This document shows, one piece after another, positions 34,852 through 46,051 of a stretch of 64,000 nt of DNA (the stretch's first letter is position 1; each line of letters opens with the position of its first letter). The stretch lies in assembly GCF_042100115.1 (NCBI RefSeq), contig NC_091273.1, forward strand, positions 2,232,001 to 2,296,000, given 5' to 3'. The position numbers and the translations under genes were made by a program. This DNA comes from Alternaria dauci (taxonomy: Eukaryota > Ascomycota > Dothideomycetes > Pleosporales > Pleosporaceae). Below the pieces are notes generated by a model. It did no database searches and was not told the origin of the DNA. It saw only the letters and a program-made list of their open reading frames with translations.

Positions 34852-37588
34852 CTACTTGATGAGATTGCCTCTTTCGTCGTCGTCATCATCAGTCTCTTCT
34901 TCACTGTCTGTTTCGTACTCGCTCTCCTCCTCTGTCTCTTCCTCATCGGTTTCCTCCTCACTACCACTCTCATCTTCTTCTTCCGCAAGCCAGTCGTCGA
35001 GCGTCTTCTCTTTCTGCGGCGCCTTGCTCGCCCCGCCAAGACTGGAATCTCCACCCATGCCATTTAGACTTCGAGGACTCAACATGCTGTCAGGCGTCAT
35101 CCTGCTACTGCCACCTGCCGCCGCATCTAGTCTTTCTGCTGCGGACATGTTCTTTGCAGTCTCATAGGCGGACACGTATGTTGAAGAAGAGTTTGAGACG
35201 ACCTCATCGCGTAGAGCCGGATCTGGTTCGTCGCCCTCCTTGACCCAACGAGGCAGATCATCATAGCCTCGCAGACCGCCGACGCCGCCTTCGTCGCCGA
35301 TAACGAGACTGGCACTGCCGAGCACGTAACCTTTCCTTGTTTCACTTGGACTCGGAATGTGTGGTACGGGTTTCGGTGCGAGAAGCAGGAGCGACGCGAG
35401 TTGTGTTGATGTTGGTGTCGCCAACAGTGCCTTGTACACGCGGGCGCGGTCGCGGAGGTCGTACGAGGTGTCGTACCTCACGAGCAGGAGTACATAGTTG
35501 TATAGTGCCTCGATGATGTGTGGCTTGTCCTCTTTAGGCTCCTCGTTTTGCGGAGCCGACTCAAGATGTTCATCCCTGAAGCCACCTTGCTCTTCCTGGA
35601 AATCATCCATGAGCGACGGACTCGGTTTGGGCTCTTCGGCTTTTGGCTCTGGAGGCGGATTTGCGGCCAGGTGATGTACGTAGACCTTTGCTGCTAGCAA
35701 CACGATTTGGAGCTTTGCCGGCTCAGCTTCGTCCGCAAAGCCTTTGACAAGAATGCGCAAAACGTCTGCCGCGATGTTGTTCTCAGGATCGATGCCCGCA
35801 AACTCTCCGACCAGCCATATGATGCTCGCCCGTGCCTGGGGGCTGGTCGCTGCATCCAAGTGTTTTGCTAACCGCACAACGGTCGTCCGGTGTGCGTTGG
35901 GGTCCCGTTGAATCAGATGTCGAATAACTTCCAGTGACTCGGCAACCAGATGAGTGTCAGCGGACCCAATGTGCTTCAACAGCAACTTCAGACATCTTGC
36001 AGAGGTCTGTGGGCTTGTCGCAGGGCTCTGGGAACACCGTCCAATTGCACGCACCGACTCCTTGACGAGCGCGGGATCCAGGCTGCCAGAGTGCGAGAAA
36101 TGGCTCAGTTCGGCCAGAATCAGACTCTGTAGCCTCAACGGTGCGTGTGGGAATATCAGAGTAAGCAGTTCCAGCTTGAGCTGCCAGATGTGTGGCGCGT
36201 CTGTCGACCGCACTAGGAAGTGAGTGTAGTACTTGACGAACGGCTCCGGATGTGTCAGACAGACCTGGACGATGTTGTACAGTGCTATGTGCTGAATGTC
36301 GCCTGCAGATCTCAAGAGGGACACCAACGGTCCGATGGCCTGGGTCAGGTACTCCGGGGTACCAAGATATAGGTATGTCCTGGCTACCGCAATCACGACA
36401 GCCGCATTTCGAGACTGCAGAAGCGATTGGCAGCCCTTGAGTAGCAGTTCAAGATCCGGGTCAAGCACGGCGACCTCTTCCATGTCCTGTTCCTGTTCCT
36501 CTTCGTCGGACTCGCTCTCTGAGTCGTAGAAGCCTTTTGTCGATTGTTTCGTCTTGCTGTTCGTACTGGCACCCACTGCCTTTTTGACTTTTCTCGTCCG
36601 GCGCGGAAAGCACTTCCTTGCATAGATCATCATGAGCCGCAGTGTAGCCAACTGTCCCCACTCGTCCATGTCAACTAGCTTTCGTACCAGGGAGCGATAG
36701 TGCGGGTGTATGAGGTCCAGACGGTCCGGACACAGTTCCAGGAACGATGAGACAGCCGCGCCGGTTACGAAGTACTGCTTGTCTCCTAGGAGTGTCGAGA
36801 GGTATTCGAGCAGTTGCGGCTCGGTGTTGGGGTCCAGTCTGTAGCACTTTGGTATTGCCAGAGCTGCTGCCCTCCTTACGTATGCCGACATGTCGCCAGA
36901 ACCGCGCTTGATGCCCAGGCTGACAATCTGGCTAATGACAGGCACCCTGATGCTGGACATGACGCGCAGAGCGAGGGCGCGAAGCTGGGGATTCGTGTCG
37001 GTGAGGGATTTCTGTATGGTGTTGATGGAGAGGAGCGCGGTATCCGGTTCGTGTTCGGCATGCTGGAGGAGGTAGATGTAGACGAGCTTCTTGACCTGGA
37101 GGGACGGCGACGCGACATTCTTGATTACGTGGGAGAAGAAGGGCAGCGTCTGCGAGGGCGGCTGTCGGTAGGACATCTAGAGGCGCTGCAGTCAGTTACT
37201 AGACGTTCCACAGCGTCCAATGGCTGGCGCTGCGGGAGTGCCGCGGCCATGGCGGGGTGTTCCTACAGTGACGACTCTGCGCAGTCCTTCGAGCACATCG
37301 CGCTCTGATCTGCTGTCGAGGAGCTTCTTGAGCTGGCCCGAGGGCAGTTCTTTCGTGGGCGCTCGGCGCACATTGCTGGCGTCGCGGGCGGCTTCGAGGG
37401 TCAGGTCGCGGGCTGCGGAGAGGGACCAGTGAGCAAAGTTCGAGGGATGCATGGCAGGCAATTACATGTCCAAAAAGGCCAATAGCACAGGGGAGAGAAG
37501 CAGACAGCAGGCGGGATATCTGTATGAAAATTGTGAAAGGCGCCATACCTGTCTCCAGCAAGCTCGATATGCGACTGATGGACTCCAT
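34852..37588 (-). CDS. APL6: AP-3 adaptor complex beta subunit
   Basis: Large subunit of the AP-3 coat that sorts cargo from Golgi or endosome to the vacuole. Exons 37588-37549, 37412-37267 and 37176-34852, 836 aa. The N-terminal trunk is an Armadillo/HEAT solenoid: SGQLKKLLDSRSERDVLEGL, FFSHVIKNVASPSLQVKKLV, YIYLLQHAEHEPDTALLSIN and YVRRAAALAIPKCYRLDP are hallmark adaptin-beta segments. The long C-terminal region is acidic and Ser-rich, ending in an almost pure Glu/Asp/Ser/Thr stretch, as in AP-3 beta hinges; a separate ear domain is not evident. The acceptor of the last exon is CTAG directly before MSYRQPP. An in-frame GTG extension of 18 codons exists upstream and is not used here. Confidence 0.9.
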
Positions 37589-37882
37589 GGCCGCGACTTG
37601 CGCGAGGGAGAGCGCTTCGGACCGCGCTTCGTCGCTGCCCACGAACGAGATGCCGACGATGCAGAGCCAGGGAGGCGAGGAAGCGGGTTCTGGGCCTGGT
37701 GGTCGTGATCAAAAGCCCCGACGTGCATGCACTGGGAGTTGTGACGGATGGCCAGCGTAGGTAGTGGGGTGGTCAGGGTGCGGGTACTATGCTGATTGGC
37801 ACCGGGGCTGGCGACGTTGTGTTCCCCAAGGCCTACCTTCCGTCCCGAATCAGTACACCGATGACAGACGGCACCAGCACAC

Positions 37883-38641
37883 ATGGCAGCCAAGAGCCTC
37901 GCCACTAGTAATCCGTCTGCCATGTCGCCAGCACCCACGGTTCTCTACCCGTTGACCCTTCCGGCCCTGCTCCGCCATGTGCTCACTACCCAGTCCAGCA
38001 CATGTCCAACCCTGCTGATCATGTGCTCGAGCCGCGACATGTTCATCCAGGACCTTGCAACCTCACTGCACAGTCACAGCCATCATGGCACGCATAGTCT
38101 AGAGCAGCTGGTCGCGCCCACTCTTCACAACCTACTCACGACACGGCATGTCAGGCTCGCCTTCTGCGCGTCTGTGCAGGCCTTGTTAGCCTACTTGACT
38201 GCATGTGCTCGGTCTGGAGCTAATCAAGCCGACGAAACAGAAAGGGTCGTCTTGGTGAATCCACTCGCTCTACATGCGCCCACGTCTTCCTTCTCAGCCC
38301 AGGGCCTGTCTAGATGCTTTGCGGCGGCGGCCGAGGTTGCGCTCAAACCCGGTGTGACGCTCTATATTGCCGAGTGTGAGGGAAAGCGCGAGCGTCCAGG
38401 AGAGCACAGTGATGAGGATACAGACATGGAAGACAACCACCCAGAGCCCTCCGTTGACGCGCAGACGCAAGATCCGTGGGAACAGGAAGTCTCCATCTTG
38501 AACGTGTCAGCCCGGAGGTTTGCATCTGGCAGTGGCGAGCGGGCGTGGGCAGGTCGCACCGTCACGGCCAAGCAGATAGCAGCAAGGTGGTTTCTCTTCC
38601 ACCGCCTCGAGCATCAGCAGCCACACGCAGACCAAGGATGA
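37883..38641 (+). CDS. Conserved-looking protein of unknown function
   Basis: I do not recognise this 252-aa intronless protein. It starts about 300 bp from the divergent AP-3 beta start. The first ATG gives MAAKSLATSNPSAM; a second ATG at 37922 gives 239 aa starting MSPAPTVLYPLTLPALL and looks the better match to a folded domain. The N-terminal half alternates hydrophobic strands and helices (CPTLLIMCSSRDMFIQDLA, TTRHVRLAFCASVQALLAYL, ERVVLVNPLALH) in the manner of an alpha/beta nucleotide-binding fold, but no Walker motif is present. An acidic linker (DEDTDMEDNHPE) precedes a final segment, WAGRTVTAKQIAARWFLFHR. It could be a divergent subunit of a conserved complex, but no function is claimed. 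Confidence 0.65.
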   Translation: MAAKSLATSNPSAMSPAPTVLYPLTLPALLRHVLTTQSSTCPTLLIMCSSRDMFIQDLATSLHSHSHHGTHSLEQLVAPTLHNLLTTRHVRLAFCASVQALLAYLTACARSGANQADETERVVLVNPLALHAPTSSFSAQGLSRCFAAAAEVALKPGVTLYIAECEGKRERPGEHSDEDTDMEDNHPEPSVDAQTQDPWEQEVSILNVSARRFASGSGERAWAGRTVTAKQIAARWFLFHRLEHQQPHADQG

Positions 38642-38867
38642 ACAACAAGCGCTCTAGTAATCATAAGTAAAAGGATCCTGCAGTTTTGATTCGCCGTGTA
38701 TGCGCCATCAAGCCGGACTGGTTCAGTCCATCTACATGGCCGTCGCTTCGTTACTTCGTGGGAGCCTAGGCCGCCCTGGATATCCATCGCTTCCAATCGA
38801 AAGAAAATGACACCTTCCGCCACATCGCTACATGATTCCCCCTATTAGCCAAGCTTGGGCGACCCGA

Positions 38868-39623
38868 TTACCAGTCCTTCTTGATGTCGAAAGACCAGGT
38901 GAACTGCAGATGGGTCTGCTGGTCATCGTCGACGAACTTGGAGACGGCGGTGTAGTGGCCACGGCCGAGCATACCAGAGGGAGCGGTTTCGGGTTCGACT
39001 GGGACGCGTGTCAGTAGATTGTGCAGGACGTTGTCGGGCTGACCTACACTTCTTCTCATAGTACGGCTTCTCCTCTGTGTTGGGACCGTATGAGCCCTGT
39101 TGTAACTGTTAGCCCTCGTCCGATGCCCTAGTATAGCGGGTGTGCCTACCATCATCTCCTGTAGCTTCTCGCTGACACCCATGCGTGTGACCTTTTGGAG
39201 GTACTTGAGACCGGAGAGAATGTCGTGTTGGACCTTGAACTGTGCCTTCATGCGGAACCGAGCACCCTCCTTGATGGTGAAGGGCTTCTCCTTGAGAGCT
39301 TCGACAGCACCAGGTGCGCGCAGGTCGATGACGATATCATCGCGGCCTTCGACCTCGAGAGCGAGGGAGAGGATGATACACCGGCGGGGGTCGTTGGGGT
39401 CGGAGATGTCCTTGCCTTGGCCAAGACCAAGGGACTTCTTCCACTTCTGGAGAGACTCGTCGTTCTGGTCTGTAGCAGGGCGTGTTAGCTACGTATGCAG
39501 GATACAGCTCCCCGAAACATTGTGGAACCTACCCAGCTGCTGGTACTCGTCAATCGTCTTCTTCTCGCCAACCTTGAAGCCCTCGGTCTGCTCGGCGTGG
39601 AGGTCGTCTGCGTGGTCGGCCAT
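38868..39623 (-). CDS. RDI1: Rho GDP-dissociation inhibitor
   Basis: Cytosolic chaperone that extracts prenylated Rho/Cdc42 GTPases from membranes. Exons 39623-39533, 39469-39150, 39096-39048 and 38998-38868, 196 aa, typical for RhoGDI. The N-terminal arm contains FKVGEKKTIDEYQQLDQNDE, the Rho switch-binding helix region. The immunoglobulin-like domain carries FTIKEGARFRMKAQFKVQHD and ILSGLKYLQKVTRMGVSEK. The exon 3/4 part, with the final FTWSFDIKKDW, lines the isoprene pocket. All intron phases fit exactly. Confidence 0.95.
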
Positions 39624-40941
39624 GGCTGATGTCAGTGGTTTCTTGGGAGTGCAAACTTAGGGAATTGGTGCAAGTTAGCAAAAGAAATGTTGTGGAGAAG
39701 TTAAAGGGTCAATGGTAGCAATGAGGGGCGCGGCCTCGTGTTGAGCCTCGCGGTTAGCGGGGCACATTCACCGCTCCAGCACGTCGAGCTCCTCATTGGC
39801 TACGTTCCTGGTTGCCGCAGTGCTGTGGACCCTTTGATATGCCGCAGGCTGTCCAGACTCGTGCTGCAACACAACTGCCTCTACCGTGGACCTGTTCCCA
39901 GGGAGAAGCGTCCTGAGGTGTCAACCGTCTCAAGGTCGAGCATAGACCAAACCCCGCTTGTTCTTTTTGAACCGGCCAACTACATCTGCAGGGCCGTGGT
40001 GAATGCGCCCGAGGGTGGGAGCTTCAGCCAGACCGACACGCCTCGTCAGTGAGCTTCGTGACGTGGTTAGCGCTATGCGTGGTAGCGTATGCATCCCGTC
40101 TCGGAGATATGAGCTTAAAGTGATGGTGCCAGGCGATGCCCGGGCAGGAAAGCAGCTTGGAACAGACGCGCTTCTTTGTGTGCAGCTTCGCAGCGCCGGT
40201 TTCGACGATTCCTCGAGGGCGCCTACGGAATTGTATTTCCCGAGATTTGACCAGACGATCACGGGACCTGACTTTGTTTTGGGGCAGCGTCTCTTCAACA
40301 TCATAGCAATTGAGTTTGCAACGCGTCAATGCCCCTATCCGCTTGCGTTGTTTGAGATGGAAGGTTGGTGCTGTTCAGGAGCAACGCGCTGCAAAGTCAC
40401 GAGAAAGTACCAAAACGCGTGACTTTCTACACTTTCCTAATCAGGCGCGCGGAGAGACTGGCGACGCTTCATCGGGCCTGCAATGCCAGGACAATATGGG
40501 CAGGGCCAATCGGCGAGCAACAAAACTGTGGCAAATACACTACAAAGCGAGTCGCGAAACTTTTGCGTTCGCGCAGACACGTCCGGGGTGGCTGGGCGTC
40601 ATCTTCCTGGAGCGCTAGTGCACAGGGATAGCACACCCATCGCTCCTTCCTGTCTCTGTCGCATCGCATCATCCTTCATCACGTCGATCGCGCGCTTTCA
40701 CACCCCCATCGCCACGTCGCGATTTCCTCACGAGTCGGCACTCAGCTGCTTTCACCCATCGCGCGACCCGGTCTGCCAGTACACTGTTACTGACGATTGC
40801 GCGCGTCATACGTAGTCCGCAACCGCTCCGAAACTTCTCGCAACCGCCTTTGCGCTGCGCGCTTCACACATTGCCAATACGCGTCCTATTATTACGCGCA
40901 CATCAGATCAACTCCTAATATTTACCCGCGACATCACCACC
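39624..40941. promoter_or_regulatory. Divergent intergenic region between RDI1 and Bqt4 gene
   Basis: About 1.3 kb holding both promoters. Frames of 100-140 codons here have no domain, and I see no supported gene. Confidence 0.5.
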
Positions 40942-42436
40942 ATGGTCTCTCATCGCAACCTGCCCGAGAGGAAGAACCCTCTCCTCGAGCCCACCGATGC
41001 CACGGCTGGTACGTACACGTTGCATCGCGTTATTCCAGCTAGCCATCTAACAATTGCGCGCAGTCGAGATCCTCATCGAGAGACGTCGCCTAGGACAGAC
41101 AAACCTCGGTGTAAAGCCCGGCATCAGTGGTCTTACCAATGCGACCAAGCCAGAGAACATGGGCACGTTTGACTACGCGCATCTGAGGGTTCCATTGCCA
41201 AAGGACCTGACAGGATCTGGCATTTTCTCATTGAACAAGACCTCGGCTTTCCCCGAATCTTACTTCCTGATGGTACGCGATGAAAAGAAGCCCTGGCAGC
41301 TCGCGCAGACACTCGACTAACGCGACAAACAGCGACGCAGCAGCGACGGCTACATTAGTGCCACAGGCATGTTCAAGGCTGCGTTCCCTTGGGCCTCGCT
41401 CGCAGAGGAGGAAATGGAGCGCAAGTACCAAAAGAGTTTCCCTTCTGCGGGCGCTGAAGAGGTCGCCGGAAGCGTGTGGATTGCGCCTGAGGAGGGTGAG
41501 TAACTTGCCTTCACCTTTACTTGAACCCCGCGCTAACGAACGTGGTATATAGCGCTCGCACTGTCTGACGAATACTGCATGCGTCACTGGATCGAGGCAC
41601 TTTTGGACCCCGCGCCGATCGAGAAGGGCAACAAGGATAAATCAAACACGCACATTCAGATGCCTCCCAAGTTCGACGTCGCAAACGCCACACCTGCGAC
41701 TCTCCCCCCACCTGGCCTTCGCACAACCCGGACGCGCTCGGCCCGATCTGTATCACCTGGCAGAGGCGCTGCGACCCCCAGCCGAAAGTTTGCGACCCCA
41801 CGAAAGTCACGGTCAACAAGGAGTGCGATGAAGCCTGAACTCACCAAGGCTGACGAGGTCGCTACCCCATCGAGTGCTCTGCAGACCATCATCGCCAACG
41901 GCGCGACACCTTCTGCGTCAATCGCATCATCTGTCGATGGCGACGTCAAGGAGAAGGAGGCAGCGATTGAAAAGGCAGAGCCAAACGTCAAGGAGGGCAC
42001 CGTTCACATTGAAGTCGAGCAGACCGTCGAGACCAATGGCGATGTCGAGAAAACGAGCACCAATGTCACTGTCGATGTCCCACACAGCCACGCCGCGCTT
42101 CCTGAGCCGGAAGACCCTACTGCCATGATTGAAGAGGCTAAGCGCATGGTCGCAGAGGCACAAAAACTAGACAGCGGATCATCGGCGCAGGTCACCAAGT
42201 CGACGAAGCGCGGAATCGAAGATGTTCTGGACGTTGAAGATCTCGCCGAGGAGCGCCTGAGCAAACTCGCCAAGGTCGCATACACCACCGAGCAGAAGAT
42301 GACCAAGGAAAAGGTCACACGGAGAGCGCTTGTTGGCGTAGGTGTCATGGCAATCATCGGGTAAGTCTCCATCAAAAACTGAAAACCAGGCATATAACTA
42401 ATAATACGCAGCACCGCTTTCCAATACTTTGTATAA
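40942..42436 (+). CDS. bqt4: Bqt4-like inner nuclear membrane protein with KilA-N/APSES-type domain
   Basis: Inner nuclear membrane protein; in fission yeast Bqt4 ties telomeres to the nuclear envelope and works with Bqt3. Exons 40942-41008, 41064-41272, 41333-41495, 41553-42360 and 42412-42436, 423 aa. Residues 20-165 form the APSES/KilA-N-like fold: [40 protein letters not shown] and [19 protein letters not shown] disordered, basic then acidic middle follows ([20 protein letters not shown]). The C-terminus is a single tail anchor, [20 protein letters not shown], split by the last intron. The anchor separates it from soluble APSES transcription factors. Confidence 0.9.
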
Positions 42437-42814
42437 GCCGATCATTTTGCTGTGACTTTTCTTACACTGCGTATGTCTTGGGTATCTGGAGGCTCTCCCT
42501 CGCGCGATTGAGTTCCACGTGCTTTACTTCACTTCGATTTCTTCGCAGATACCAACACCCAAACTTTTTGATCTTTATAAGGCGTCCGGGAGGCTTGTAC
42601 GCTATTGCATGAAGGACATTGGTGGCTGGCTCCCTTTGGAAGGAAAGGAACTTGTTCAGAGGTGGGAGCGGCGACACTCGTTCTGTGTTCGAATGGAGAA
42701 AAGGTTGTCCGGGTGGTCAACAGTAGAGCATTTTAATCTGATATCCCCCAGTTTTCATTGTTCATCACACTACTGATTCGTGATTTCAGAGATTGTCTTG
42801 TGTGCGCAGCGATA
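42437..42814. other. Convergent intergenic region
   Basis: 3' flanks of the Bqt4 gene and the succinyl-CoA ligase fusion, convergent. I see no supported gene. Confidence 0.6.
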
Positions 42815-45043
42815 TCATCTACCTCCGCTAGCATTAGCCAGCTCTCCAACCTTCCTGACTGCCTCTTCAAAGTCGTCGAATGCATGAATGGGCAGCTTGG
42901 CTTCTTCCAACACCTTTTGTCCTTTCTCCTCGTTTGTCCCCCTCAATCTAACGACAACGGGCTTCTCTACTCCAATCTCCTTGAAAGCCATGATGATTCC
43001 TTCGGCAATCATGTCGCACAACGTCAGTCCTCCAAAAATGTTTACAAAGACAACGGAAACGCGGGGGTCGGATAGAATGAGCTTGAACGACGTCTTGATA
43101 GTGGCGGACGTCGCCTTGCCACCTGTGTCGAGGAAATTAGCAGCAGAAGTTGAGTAAGGCGGTTGAGAGAGACGCAGAGAAAGCGTGTCAATCGTGTTCA
43201 GCGCGAGTCCGGCACCGTTCACCAAGGTACCAATGAGATTCCGCGGTCCTTGCTCTGCAGTAGAAGAAGGTGGCGTTTGGGTCTCTGCCTGCGTAGTGCC
43301 AGCAGGAAATTCAGGTGAGCCTAGAGGTATATACACGATACCCGCTTCTTCTGCTTCTCGATCTGTCGCTGAGATGGAGGCTTGGTCGCGTAGAGTGTGC
43401 AGATCAGTTTGTCGTCTTCCGGACTTGAACGCTGCGTCGTCGAAGAACAGGTATGGTTCGTAAACGAGCATCTCGTCACTCTCTACGGATAGAGCGAGCT
43501 TGACATGGGCGTCTATGGCTTCCTTCTCTTTGTATAATGTCCAAAGGTTCTTGATCAGCTCAACGGTCTGGGCTTTGGCTTTGGGTGGTGCGGCGTCGAG
43601 TTGCATGTGTGCGATCGCGGATTGGATAACTTCTGTGCTGGGGCCTGAACGGTAGTCGAAAGGAAAGCGACGGACGCGCTGGTTGAGCGTGGACGCTTTT
43701 GCGGTGGGTGATGAGATGATTGAGGGACTGCGGGCTGAGCGATCAGGAGAGATGCCTAGGTAGTGTGTTGATAGTGAGCCCTCGGGTGGTATGGTTAGGC
43801 TGATCTTGTATTCTTTGAGTAAGTTCGTAGATTGGTCCCGGGTAAGATGGAGAGAACGTCTTTGCTGAGGCGGGATTGACGGTCTGGCTGAAACGACAGG
43901 CCGCTGTCTGAAGCTTGAAGTATGGTACGAGCGGCGATGTTGAGTTGCCGATTGTTCCTGGCCGCGGTCAGTATCTGTATCCGGTCTCTCTCTCGACTTC
44001 AGACATACTGTTCTCTTTACATTGCCACCGGTCTTTGCAAGGATATCCTTCATCACACCACCAAATTTGGCAGGATGGTCTACCATTGTTACACCGGCAT
44101 TTTCAAGTGCCTTGTACTTTGAAGCCGCAGTGCCTTCTCCCAGACCAACCCACGCGCCTGCATGCCCCATCACCTTGCCATGCGGAGCTTCGAATCCTCC
44201 AATCACAGCAGCAATAGGTTTCGGATTCTTAACACGCTTTTTGTAGTCATTGATCCAGTCCGCCGCCTCCTCTTCTGTTGTACCGCCTAGTTCACCAACG
44301 ATTATGATAGCCTTGGTATCTTCGTCGTGCTCAAAAACTTTCAAGGCATCGACAAAATTGGTCCCAGCAATCACATCGCCTCCTACTGCGATGCATAGGC
44401 TCTGTCCAACACCGGCTCGCGTCAGAGATCCTACGGTCTCGTATGAGAGCGTACCAGACTTTGCTACAATGCCAACGTGTCCAGGGGAGAACGTTGGGAG
44501 TGGCTGAAATCCGATCCTGCATTTTCCAATAGCAGAGATGATACCAGGGGCATTGGCACCCACGAGCCGCGATTTGGACTGCGACTGCAGCATCGAGTGT
44601 ATTCTCATCATATCATGCAACGGAATGTGTTCCGCAACTGCAACAATGAGCGGCACTTCGGCCTCAATGGCCTCTTCAATCGCAGCTGTCGCCTGATGTG
44701 CTGCCACATAGATTCCCGTGGCATCTGGCTTCAATTGTTCCATCGCAGCCCTCACTGACGGCAATACAGGCAGCCCAAGATGCTCTCCTGAGCCATTGGG
44801 CTTCACACCGCCAACCACATTGGTCCCCCATTCTATCGACTCTCTTGCATTCGCAGTGGCTTGTTTGCCGGTAAATCCTTGGAATATCACGCGTGTGTGC
44901 GAACCGATCTTGAGATTTTGAATGGTGTCATCGTAGTTGTTGCGCCGAGACGAGACTGAGAAGGCGGCACAAGGTATCCGATGGCCGAATATTCGCGCCG
45001 TTTGAACGTTGTTGCGCAAGAGACGCGCTTGCTGTGAAAGCAT
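42815..45043 (-). CDS. Succinyl-CoA ligase-like alpha-beta fusion protein, mitochondrial
   Basis: One gene carrying both regions of succinyl-CoA ligase, a TCA-cycle enzyme. An uninterrupted frame encodes 742 aa; a 51-bp in-phase intron with good signals (44008-43958) probably reduces this to 725. Residues 1-30 look like a mitochondrial presequence. Residues 35-345 are the alpha subunit: VIFQGFTGKQATANARESIE (CoA site), GIVAKSGTLSYE, and MGHAGAWVGLGEGTAASKY with the phospho-accepting His region. After a linker with a second presequence-like stretch (RRSYHTSSFRQRPV), residues 390-600 occupy the ATP-grasp position of the beta subunit but lack the Gly/Lys-rich nucleotide loop. The end is a good beta ligase domain: GTLVNGAGLALNTIDTLSL, ANFLDTGGKAT, VFVNIFGGLTLCDMIAEG and VVVRLRGTNEEKGQKVLEEA. 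It may be a paralogue with altered or no nucleotide use. Confidence 0.85.
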   Translation of the reverse strand: MLSQQARLLRNNVQTARIFGHRIPCAAFSVSSRRNNYDDTIQNLKIGSHTRVIFQGFTGKQATANARESIEWGTNVVGGVKPNGSGEHLGLPVLPSVRAAMEQLKPDATGIYVAAHQATAAIEEAIEAEVPLIVAVAEHIPLHDMMRIHSMLQSQSKSRLVGANAPGIISAIGKCRIGFQPLPTFSPGHVGIVAKSGTLSYETVGSLTRAGVGQSLCIAVGGDVIAGTNFVDALKVFEHDEDTKAIIIVGELGGTTEEEAADWINDYKKRVKNPKPIAAVIGGFEAPHGKVMGHAGAWVGLGEGTAASKYKALENAGVTMVDHPAKFGGVMKDILAKTGGNVKRTVCLKSRERPDTDTDRGQEQSATQHRRSYHTSSFRQRPVVSARPSIPPQQRRSLHLTRDQSTNLLKEYKISLTIPPEGSLSTHYLGISPDRSARSPSIISSPTAKASTLNQRVRRFPFDYRSGPSTEVIQSAIAHMQLDAAPPKAKAQTVELIKNLWTLYKEKEAIDAHVKLALSVESDEMLVYEPYLFFDDAAFKSGRRQTDLHTLRDQASISATDREAEEAGIVYIPLGSPEFPAGTTQAETQTPPSSTAEQGPRNLIGTLVNGAGLALNTIDTLSLRLSQPPYSTSAANFLDTGGKATSATIKTSFKLILSDPRVSVVFVNIFGGLTLCDMIAEGIIMAFKEIGVEKPVVVRLRGTNEEKGQKVLEEAKLPIHAFDDFEEAVRKVGELANASGGR
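43958..44008 (-). other. Probable 51-bp in-phase intron in fusion gene
   Basis: The stretch starts GTATGT, has a CTGAC branch-like element and ends CCAG on the minus strand. It is 51 bp (17 codons) with no stop, so the protein is in frame whether or not it is removed. It lies exactly at the alpha-beta junction. Confidence 0.55.
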
Positions 45044-46051
45044 ACCGGATAGAATGGGCTATTATGTGAACGTCATAGACTGATTCGGTACTGGGAAGAG
45101 GTCGCCAAAACCACCACAACCAGGTCTTAACTGTAGAAAGAAAAAATACAACAGAAAAATACGCTCCTGCCTTATCCACTCGAGTTGAGTCTTGATCTAG
45201 ACATGTAGTATCTTAGATGAGCTCATAGGCAACTAACCGGCGTGCATTGCGGCTACATGCGAGTAGCCGAATGGGCCCCTCATGCATCCGAACCTCGGGC
45301 GACATCGGAATCTGTACAACTGTCTGCACGCCTTGCAGACTGTGCGTTCATAGTGTTTTTCTGTGATTCACGACTATGGTCGGCAGGTGTGCACCGAAAC
45401 TGACAAGCTCAGCTGGCGTAAAGGGCAGTTTCCTGTGTAGCCTAGACACAGGAGCAACACTTCACAAACTAATCATAATATAGCCGACACTGAAGTCTTC
45501 ACCAAGCAATGATGTAACTTTCTCATCACATTCGAACTCGAGTTTCATGTGCAAGTATGTGCAGACCTCGGCATTTTCATATGTTGCACAGCGAGCAGAA
45601 GAGTGCCTTGCATGCTTACCCCAGATGCCCGGCGCCGCGGAAGTGGGTCGCGTGACGTTGTTGGCGCCGGCTCGCGTGGCTTTTTACACATCACCCGCCA
45701 GGTCAAACAAGACAATTGACCGCCCACACGACTGCCTCCACCGCCTCTTACTCGTCCACGCGCTCCACGCGCTCCACTAACGCTGGCACGCGACTCATCG
45801 TCATCATCGTGATCGAAAATCATGGCCGATGGGAAGGATGACCGCGGATGTCGAAAGCATGGACACCTGGAAGCTCGGGGGCCATGGGTGGCTCTTGAGC
45901 CTCTTTGAGCGGCTACTAACCCCTAGGCTTCACGAAATCTTTTACTCTGCTTCCTCCTCTGCTTTCTGCTTCATCCTGCGCTAGTAATGAGTTGCTAATT
46001 ACACTATACTACACTTGTTTCAGTGACCTAGTCCGTCGGCCCTATTCAGCC
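45044..46051. promoter_or_regulatory. Divergent intergenic region
   Basis: About 1 kb between the divergent succinyl-CoA ligase fusion and glucoamylase genes, holding both promoters. I see no supported gene. Confidence 0.5.
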
